A program made the position numbers and the translations under genes. A stretch of DNA of 64,000 bases. It comes from Garcia nutans. Taxonomy: Eukaryota; Streptophyta; Magnoliopsida; Malpighiales; Euphorbiaceae. The notes below the pieces were generated by a model. It did not search any database. It saw only the letters and a program-made list of their open reading frames with translations, and had not been told where the DNA came from. Below, piece by piece: positions 56,801-64,000 of this stretch. The stretch spans positions 14,652,501 through 14,716,500 of the forward strand of contig CANTUV010000062.1 in NCBI GenBank assembly GCA_947685225.1, read 5' to 3'. Numbering within the stretch: the stretch's first letter is position 1; the number at the start of each line of letters is the position of its first letter.

Positions 56801-57590
56801 AAGAAGAGCATCTTGACGTTCTCACTAAACCTAGTATAAGAACTAGCATTTCCAAGCCCATGCAAGTTTTTAATTTCCTTCTTTAATCCCTTATTTTAAT
56901 CTTTTATTTTGTTAATTAATTCATAATTACCATCCCAATTAATGTAAGCTCTTCTTTGTCATTATCCGTATATCCCAACTTCCAAGCTATTAAATCAAAA
57001 TTTGAATTCAGTTACTCTGTTTGGCGGGTGAGAAAAAGAAAGAAAAGAAAAAGGACAAGTTGTATTTGTTACGGTTGTCTTTGAGTAAATCAATAATTTT
57101 GAGTAACAATAAAGAGAGTGAAATGTTTAATAATTTTTTATTTCCAAATGCAGGGGAGAGATTCATAGAGAAAGAGATTACCACCGAGCTATTATTCTAC
57201 GTCTCAACTAGTTATATATATATTTCTATACACCAATTCTTTTAAGTTTTTCTTTTCATTCTTTTATATGGGTATATACTGAGTGAGTAGAAGTAGATGA
57301 ATCATGCAATGCATAAGCTATATATGTTGTTTTGTTTCATGATTCAGTAGCTAGTGGTTTACAGCTTATTGTTTACCTTTAAAGAATTTATTTTTTGTAA
57401 TCTTTGTGTGGATTCAATAATTTAACATGTAATTAAATTTAGTAAAATAGAATAACTTACTTGTTGTTCTTCCTCCTTGAAAGTAATTGATTTGTTACAG
57501 GAATTATTGTTATTACTAGAATAACAATTCAAACTTCACAATCTAAACCCTTTCTATCCTCTTTATCTTTCTCTTCCTTTTATTTGATAC
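56801..57590. other. AT-rich noncoding stretch
   Basis: No domain, repeat or LTR edge identified. It could contain the end of the Reina LTR, unclassified sequence and the left part of the Copia-2 LTR. Confidence 0.4.
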
Positions 57591-57627
57591 ACAAAAAACA
57601 TTATCTTTTTCTGTTGCATGTATATGT

Positions 57628-57637
57628 TATATAAATG
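57628..57637 (-). promoter_or_regulatory. TATA-like box of the Copia-2 LTR
   Basis: Minus strand ATTTATATAA, about 30 bp downstream (minus sense) of a perfect 13-bp-arm palindrome. Confidence 0.4.
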
Positions 57638-57663
57638 GAAGTTACATGGATTTTGTAACTTCT

Positions 57664-57712
57664 CCAAGTAACCAACAGTTGGTTACTTGGGAAGCAACCC
57701 ATCCAAATGGGT
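57664..57712. repeat. Two palindromes in the Copia-2 U3
   Basis: CCAAGTAACCAAC / GTTGGTTACTTGG with a one-base loop (57664-57690), and ACCCAT / ATGGGT with a four-base loop (57697-57712). Confidence 0.9.
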
Positions 57713-57722
57713 GTGTCTACCC

Positions 57723-57746
57723 ATATATATATATATATATATATAC
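57723..57746. repeat. (TA)n microsatellite
   Basis: About 11 TA units at the start of the Copia-2 U3. Confidence 0.9.
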
Positions 57747-57755
57747 ACACTAACA

Positions 57756-58912
57756 TCTCCCACTCACCCATGATGGGTTGTGGCAGATACAAGATCAAGA
57801 GACTTCTCATACATTTAGGGAATAGATCGTGCGACCTGTAAGCACATGTACAATGAGAGCTCCAATATAGTAACCTTCCTAGGCCATAAAGGAGACATCA
57901 ATCTCAGATAACTTCTTCCATGATAGTGTACTTATATACCCCCAAGCATATTTACTAACACACAATTAAGTATAATTCAATCCCTCAAGAATTCTATACT
58001 TAATCCATCCTTACAATTACAAGTATTCTAAATCATATCAAATTTTTTAGAATTTGATTATCCCGGCCAGTGAATACAAGTAACAGGTGTTGAATAAAAA
58101 AAGCTCTATCTTTTGCCCTCATATCAATCAGATTTGAATTAACTCACTTTCCTAAAGTGCTCCTTTAAGTCGAATCATTCCATAACTATAGGATACACTC
58201 TAAAGTAGCAAACATTAATTCATTTCATTATGATATAATCAAAAGTTACAAAGGGTACAATTTTGAGATCTTCACGGATCTCCAGGACTCACACAGTAAA
58301 GAAGCAGGGATCCATTCATTTACTTCCTGTAAGGTCGCTAGCACATGTAGTATGAAATACATGCTATGATAGAGCTTCTCTTTTCTTATCCGAAGATAAA
58401 GAGTGTATGTCTTTGCTTTCCTCGTTAGAGGTAATACATCATACGAATCTTAGTCTTGTCGCTAAGTCATTAGCACCAAACTTGAAATTTCATCCACTCA
58501 CTATTAATAGTGCCAGATGACTAATTTCACACTCGGCTTATATTTAATAGACACATGAATGGTGGGGTGGCATTCATGTCGATTCTCTTATTTCTGAATC
58601 TCATCTTGGTCCCAACCAAGGCGACTCCAAATCAATGGTCTTGAATGAAACGTGCTCCCACTATGCCCATGTCGTACGGTGAGCACTATCATTCATATAG
58701 TCTCATCTCTACTCGCACTATTTGCACTAGAGGTGATTGCTCGTGTGAGTGAGCCAATAATGTCTATCAACATACTTTACAAAAAAAAAAATTGTACTAC
58801 TCAATACTAACAGAACTTACCAATAAATAAATGTTGAATAATAAATTGTTATTTAACTTTATTCAACCAACTGTAAGTATTATTACATGGTCCACATACA
58901 TGTCGTCACATA
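57756..58912 (-). other. Copia-2 3' noncoding region
   Basis: About 1.15 kb between RNase H and the 3' LTR. The motif around TAAG..AGCACATGTA occurs twice (57837-57850 and 58328-58342), suggesting an old internal duplication. No gene. Confidence 0.5.
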
Positions 58913-60824
58913 TCACATTCTACACAAGCCTAGGGATTTTACATGTCTAACAAATATATCCCTGGGTATAGGTTTGGTGAGTGGGTCAGCCACCATCTTG
59001 TTAGTAGAAATGTGTTTCAGGACCACATTCTTTTTAGTAATTGCCTCTCTTATATAGTGATATCTCTTTTTGATGTGTTTGGTCTTTCCATGGTATTTAG
59101 GATCCTTGGCGACAGCCAATGCAGCAGTATTATCATAGAAAATTGTCACAGGTTCTGATGCAGACTTGACAATTTCCAAATGCTGCAGGAAACTTTTCAA
59201 CCAAACTGCATCTTGCGTTGCTCCAGCACATGCTACATATTCAGCCTCCATTGTGGATAAGGCTACACAGGATTGCTTTTTGCTACTCCACAGTATTGCA
59301 CTATTATTCAGCAAAAAAGTATATCCTAAGGTTGATTTACACTCATCAACATCGCCACCCCAATCAGCATTAGAATAACCGATCAGGCGCAAATCATCCT
59401 TTTCTTGGTAACATAGCATGTAATCTGAAGTTCCTTTCAGATAGCGCAAAATTCTTTTGACTGCCATCCAGTGTTTTTGACCAGGGTTCGATTGATATCG
59501 ATTGACCAATCCAACAGCATAACATATGTCGGGACGTGTGCACATCATTGCATACATCAAACTACCGACAACACTGGCATATGGTACTCTGGACATTTTC
59601 TCTTTTTCTTCTTGAGTCTTGGGACACATATCACGACTCAAGCTCAAGCTTTTTTTTTACAGGGGTGTCCATTGCCTTGCAATCATGCATGCGGTAACGC
59701 TCCAACATCTTTTCGATGTAAGTCTCTTGAGATAAACCCAAGAGCCTTCTAGCGCGATCTCTTATGATCTTTACACCGAGCACAAAGCAAGCTTCACCCA
59801 TGTCCTTCATTTCAAAGTTTGATGATAACCATTTTTTAGTAGTATCAATCAACACTTTATTATTCCCAGCTAAGAGAATGTCATCAACATACAAAGACAG
59901 AATTACAAAACCATCTTCGGATCGTTTTAAATACACGCAATGGTCTTCTTCCATCATTTTAAAACCATCCTTGATGATAGCATGATGAAATTTAATGTTC
60001 CATTGCCTAGAAGCTTGTTTAAGACCATATATAGATCTTTTGAGCTTGCAAACCTTGCGCTCATTTCCTTTAGACTCGAAGCCTAAAGGTTGATCCATAT
60101 ATATCTCTTCTTCTAGTTCTCCTTTGAGAAATGCAGTTTTTACGTCCATTTGGTATAATTCTAAGTCCATATGTGCAACAATAGCTAGGATGAGGCGAAC
60201 TGAAGGAATCCTCACAACTAGTGAGACTGTGTCCTCATAATCAATTCCCACTTTTTGGGTATAGCCTTTTGCTACTAAGCGAGCCTTATATCGTTCTATT
60301 GACCCATCCGCCTTACGCTTAATTTTAAGAATCCATTTATTTCCAATAGATCTTCGTCCTGACGGTAAATCAACCAAATCCCAGACTTGATTGGTTTTCA
60401 TAGACTCCATTTCTTCTTCCATAGCCTTATACCATTCCTTAGCTTTAGGACCTGACAAAGCCTCTTGAACTGTTTTAGGTTCTTCGTCATCCTGTGGAGC
60501 AATCATAAATGCTTCCCCCTCAATCTCAAATCGATGACGGGGAATTCGTTCACGAATGCTTCGGCGAGGTTGAGATTGTTCATGATTTTGCTCTTGTGGA
60601 GCTCGATCAGGTACAATGTCACTCCCTCTAATCCCGGGAGGATTTTGAGTTTCCTCTAATTCCTCGACTGCGTGATTTGGGGCGCCTTGACCAACATTTT
60701 CCATTTCATAAAAACGAAAATCCTTATTAACCTCACCTCTAGTAGGAAAGTCCTCTTCTAAGAACACGACATCACGTGACTCAATTTCTGTCACTCTCCC
60801 ATCAGCTTCTTCACCAATAAACAC
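58913..60824 (-). pseudogene. Copia-2 RT and RNase H
   Basis: RT: WDLVDLPSGRRSIGNKWI, YKARLVAKGYTQKVGIDYED, VKTAFLKGELEEEIYMDQP, IYGLKQASRQWN and the catalytic YVDDI (LSLYVDDILLAGN, at about 59880). A frameshift in a T homopolymer (59648-59656) separates it from the RNase H part: PYASVVGSLMYAMMCTRPDI, YSNADWGGD (first acidic residue), STMEAEYVA (E) and FYDNTAALAVA (D), ending MVADPLTKPIPRD at 58913. All key residues are present. The acidic N-terminal part before RT (60490-60824) is the usual variable linker. Confidence 0.88.
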
Positions 60825-60850
60825 GAATCCTTTGGAAAGATCAGAGTATC

Positions 60851-62062
60851 TTATAAAGATACATTTCTTCCCCCTCGGATCGAGCTTCCCATGTTGATGG
60901 GTAGTATTATGAATGAAAGTTGCACACCCCAGGGATGAAAATTACCTAAATTAGGTTTTTCGCCATTCCACAATTCATATGGGGTGGATATGACAGATTT
61001 GGAGGGTACACGATTAAGTATATAGGCTGCAGTTAACAAGGCATCTCCCCAAAAGGAGATTGGTAAGTTAGCTTGCGCCATCATTGACCTAACCATGTCC
61101 AAGAGGGTTCTATTTCTTCGCTCTACAACACCATTTTATTGCGGAGTATAAGGAATAGTTAGCTGTCTAGCTATACCCTTTTCATCACAAAATGCTTTGA
61201 AATGTTCAGAGATATATTCACGGCCTCGATCAGTCCTTAAAGCCTTGATGCTTGTCTTTAATTGAATCTCCACCAGTTTGGTGTAACGAATGAAGCACTC
61301 TAATGCTTCAGATTTGTGTGAGATCAAATAAACATAACCAAAACGAGTGAAATCATCTATGAACGTGATGAAATAGGAGGCACCATGCCTTGCCCTCACA
61401 TTCATGGGGCCACATATGTCTGAATGGATAAGCTGTAATGGACTTATGGCCCTTTTAGCTTTGCCAAATGGCAATCTAGTTGCTTTTCCAGCTAGGCAAT
61501 GCTCACATGTGGGCAATTCAATTTTGGCAATAGATCCTAAGAGACCTTCTTTTACCAACCTATTTAGGCGATCTTGCCCAATGTTTCCTAATCTAGCATG
61601 CCACAATACATTTTCATTACAAGAATTAGAACTGGAATTTTCAACAACATAGATAGAAGAATTAACGTTAGTGGTATCTAATACCATAAAACCATTCAAC
61701 AAATAACCAGAACCATAAAAAATTTTGTCCAGAAATATCTTAACACAACCTTCGCTAAATAAAATACAAAAACCAAAGTTTAGTAGAACAAGAACAGAAA
61801 CTAGATTTCGCCGAACTTCAGGAGCATAGAGCACATCATGGAGATAGAGGGTGCGACCAGCCCGCAACACCAGCTTGCAGGAACCGATCCCAAGCACTGC
61901 AGCGGAAACGTTATTTCCCATGAATATATTTCTAGATCCTTTTGGAATTCGACGAAATTCCATAAAGCTGTTTCGATCCCTTGCTATGTGGTCGGTTGCT
62001 GCTGAGTCTACAGTCCAAAAAGGAACAGTTTCAGCAAGCATTAAGCAACTACTAACATACAA
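60851..62062 (-). pseudogene. Copia-2 protease and integrase
   Basis: Protease with FWTVDSAATDHIA (DSA in place of the more common DSG); GAG-pre-integrase with LWHARLGN and CEHCLAGKATRLPF; integrase D in LIHSDICGPM, second D in LRTDRGREYI; a TAA near 61136 replaces the second Gln of the PYTPQQNG motif; then DMVRSMMAQANLPISFWGDA and PYELWNGEKPN. A frameshift near 60930 precedes the linker to RT. Confidence 0.85.
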
Positions 62063-62930
62063 GTTAGAGGGATGAGATTGGTCAAATAATACCTTTGACT
62101 CAGTGCAATCACGAGCAAAGTGACCAGGTTTGCCACAATTGAAACAGTTGTTGTTTTTCTTTCCGACGCGTTTCCCACGCTTGCATTTCTTTCCACTAGA
62201 ACTGGCTCGATTTCCTTCTTTGCCTTGTTGGGAACCTTAACCCTTTCCACTTTTGCGTCCAGAACCCTGCGTTCCTCGCTTTTTAGTCTCTGTCATATAT
62301 GCCTCCTCATTAGGCTTTTCAGCGAGAAGACGATCTTCTTCAAGCTCCACATGACGAGCGACATCATCAAACATTTTGATGTTGTCGTTGTGGGTAAGGT
62401 TAACACGCATGTGTTCCCAAGAACTTGGCAAAGAGCGTATTACAGCTTGGACTTGCTGCTCATCAGTCATATCATGCCCAGCAGCCCTCAATTCACTTAT
62501 CATGTTCGACATGGTGGTTAGATGCTACCTCATATAATGATTTTGGCGCTTCTTATAACCATCGAACTTTTTGGGTTAACTGACGAAGTCTGGTAATTGA
62601 GGTTCCTCCATATTGAACCTTCACAGCATCCCAAACTGCCAGAGTTGTTCGATGCTTCTCAAAATGCAACATGATATCATTTCGCATACTGCTCAACATC
62701 AATATGCGAGCCACACGATCCTTGCGCTTATAAGCTTGATATGTCTCCATATCACGCCTATGTTGAGCAGTGGTCCCATGCTCAGGCTCAGCCATAGGTT
62801 GTATTATTGTTTCCAGCATGTCTTGCTCCTCCAGGAGATACTGAATTTTTCGATGCCAAACATCGTAGTTTTTTTCATTCAGTTTATCTCCCTGGTTTAA
62901 ATCAGCGACAATACTTTTTGTTGCAGCCAT
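62041..62930 (-). pseudogene. Copia-2 gag
   Basis: Start at 62930 (MAATKSIVADLNQGDKLNEK). Copia gag domain with NYDVWHRKIQYLLEE, WDAVKVQYGGTSITRLRQL; a frameshift near 62530; then AVIRSLPSSWEHMRVNLTH, a basic stretch, a stop near 62237 and a CCHC knuckle CFNCGKPGHFARDC at about 62110-62150 joining the protease. Confidence 0.85.
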
Positions 62931-63240
62931 TTCAACTATATAAACACAATTACCAAAATAGGATCAAGTACAATTTTAAAACGATATTATTGTCACTACG
63001 TCTTAGATTAAACAAATAATAATTTAACTCATGCAATAGAAATGAAAATAATGTAAACATTTAATCAATTTCTATTTACATAGTCTTTGTTATTATTGTA
63101 AATCTAAACAAGCACATTAATTTCTAGTTATTAGCATTATCTAATAACTCTCACTTAGAAAAAAAAATATTTTCACAATAAAATAGAATTTCATTTATGA
63201 AAGCATTCAAACAGTAGTATTAATATCAACACTACACTAC
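62931..63240. other. AT-rich stretch upstream of Copia-2 gag
   Basis: No LTR edge or primer site visible where the 5' end of Copia-2 would be expected. Nothing else recognised. Confidence 0.5.
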
Positions 63241-63632
63241 TATGGTACATAATCAGGATCTCTAATTATATCATCAATATCAGTCTCATCATCAGAGATG
63301 TCACCAAGCTTATAACTCTCGAACCATGGAACAAATCGTGCAGCAGGATCCAAAAATCTTGCGCTATGCCCAGTGCGTCATATACCCATAGAGGTATATA
63401 AACGCTCTTTCTCAAGCAGCATTTCGTCAGCGAGAGTATTGAAGTCCAAAGTACTCAGCCTTTGCTTCAATTCGTGGCTAACTTTGCCCCATTCAGCAGG
63501 CAGAGAGTCAAGCACAATCTGAAACTGTTGCTCGAGGTAGAACTCATGCACACCAGTGATCCTCAGCATGTCAAACCAATTATGCATATATGCGGTAACT
63601 TGGGTTTTTTTTATAGTGCAAAATACAATCAA
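63241..63632 (-). pseudogene. Copia gag fragment, separate from Copia-2
   Basis: Encodes a Copia gag (UBN2-like) core: KKTQVTAYMHNWFDMLRITG, FQIVLDSLPAEWGKVSHELK and LADEMLLEKERLYT, then an acidic tail in the same frame after a stop (SDDETDIDDIIRDPDYV, about 63250-63300). It duplicates a domain that Copia-2 already has in full, so it belongs to another element, probably one next to or underneath Copia-2. Confidence 0.7.
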
Positions 63633-64000
63633 TCATTAATTGTCGATCCACTACAATAAAATAACCCGTAATTATCAATTTATATAGTATATAAATGAAA
63701 TTATAGCAAATCATCTATTTTCAGTAGCTAAAAAAAATTTAGAAAAATTACAGAAAAAAAGAAAATTAAAAAATAAATATACTGGAAAAAACGGGGGTCC
63801 AATCGGACATCACACGCGCCCACACTCTCCAACTAAAAATGGATGGTCAGATCGTGACGCGTGTATTACACGCGCTGCGTCCGCGAGTGGGTAAGGTCAA
63901 ACAGCAAAAATTGAGTTGGTTCAAACCGATCCAATCAAACCGGACCAAACCAGGTTCGAACCGAAACCGGTCCAACCCAAAAATCGGTCCGACCGAATAA
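63633..64000. other. Window end: AT-rich then GC-rich repeat-like sequence
   Basis: 63633-63780 is AT-rich. From 63790 the composition changes: CACACGCGCCCACAC, an 8-bp-arm palindrome CGCGTGTA / TACACGCG (63858-63874), and then degenerate AAACCGG / CCGGTCC units (63916-63995). This could be an LTR or a transposon edge continuing outside the window. Confidence 0.45.

Larger units (their letters stand above)
57591..57755 (-). repeat. Copia-2 3' LTR, U3 end (left edge undetermined)
   Basis: The right edge is TAACA at 57755, next to the complement of a purine tract (minus AGTGGGAGA). In the minus sense the LTR starts TGTTAGTGTG, followed by a (TA)n tract, two palindromes (57697-57712 and 57664-57690) and a TATATAA box. 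The matching 5' LTR is not in the window, so the left edge cannot be fixed. Confidence 0.5.
57551..62930 (-). mobile_element. Copia-2: Ty1/Copia retrotransposon lacking a visible 5' LTR
   Basis: Minus-strand element with gag (62041-62930), protease-integrase (61136-62062), integrase end (60851-61102), RT (59631-60824), RNase H (58913-59647), a purine tract and a 3' LTR edge. Coding damage is modest: one stop and about three frameshifts. Upstream of gag there is no tRNA-Met site or LTR before the window ends, so the 5' part is truncated, displaced or unusually far away. The left limit given is approximate. Confidence 0.75.

Noticed and set aside
56801..57590. Host gene promoter or small gene
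   Set aside because: No open frame with a domain, no splice pattern and no conserved motif. Surrounded by retroelement parts.

Overview
The window is a stretch of plant (most likely eudicot) heterochromatin made almost entirely of transposable elements. I see no cellular gene, tRNA, rRNA or CRISPR array. The evidence for a plant is the set of families present: Athila-type Gypsy with a tRNA-Asp primer site and a third ORF, Tat-type Gypsy, Tekay- and Reina-type chromoviruses, a SIRE-type Copia, a second Copia, a PIF/Harbinger transposase and a CACTA terminus. The species cannot be read from the sequence.

Layout, left to right. 1-1614 is the 3' end of a CACTA transposon. 2102-25049 is an old SIRE-like Copia (Copia-1, minus strand), split inside gag by a nearly intact 12.4-kb Athila-type element (Athila-1, 10051-22426, minus) flanked by the target duplication GTTAC. 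25154-26526 is a dead PIF/Harbinger transposase. 28234-54821 is a decayed Tekay-like chromovirus (minus), opened twice: a Tat-type, gag-only element (32785-44241) sits in its reverse transcriptase, and a deleted Athila-type element (Athila-2, 45454-53324, plus) sits in its protease. The Tat-type element is itself interrupted by an Athila-type solo LTR (37349-39345). 54822-56141 is the gag/protease end of a Reina-like chromovirus. 57.6-62.9 kb is a second Copia (Copia-2, minus) with its 3' LTR edge, and 63.2-63.6 kb is a separate Copia gag fragment. The last 220 bases are unusually GC-rich.

How the parts relate. Removing the insertions at their duplications rejoins the host reading frames (Copia-1 gag; Tekay protease; Tekay RT/RNase H), so the order of events can be read: Tekay and Copia-1 are oldest, the Tat-type element and Athila-2 followed, and Athila-1 is young (about 20 single-base LTR differences plus a 34-bp deletion, counted by eye). 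Athila-1 keeps an RT FMDD, RNase H and a DD35E integrase and is broken only by one stop and one frameshift in pol and one stop in its third ORF. Athila-2 has lost RT, RNase H, the integrase core and the third ORF but keeps LTRs, primer site and purine tract, so it looks like a non-autonomous derivative of the same family.

The most unusual signal is in the Athila LTRs. Seven hairpins built from one arm (GACACGGCCAAGTC and its complement) are packed into about 420 bp, alternating between spacings of about 42-49 and 78-91 bp. The array ends 42-43 bp upstream of a TATAAAAGG box in all four LTRs of the two elements. The same palindrome occurs outside the LTRs, between pol and the third ORF of Athila-1. 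Two unrelated LTR families in the window (the Tat-type element and Copia-2) also carry near-perfect palindromes just upstream of TATA-like boxes.
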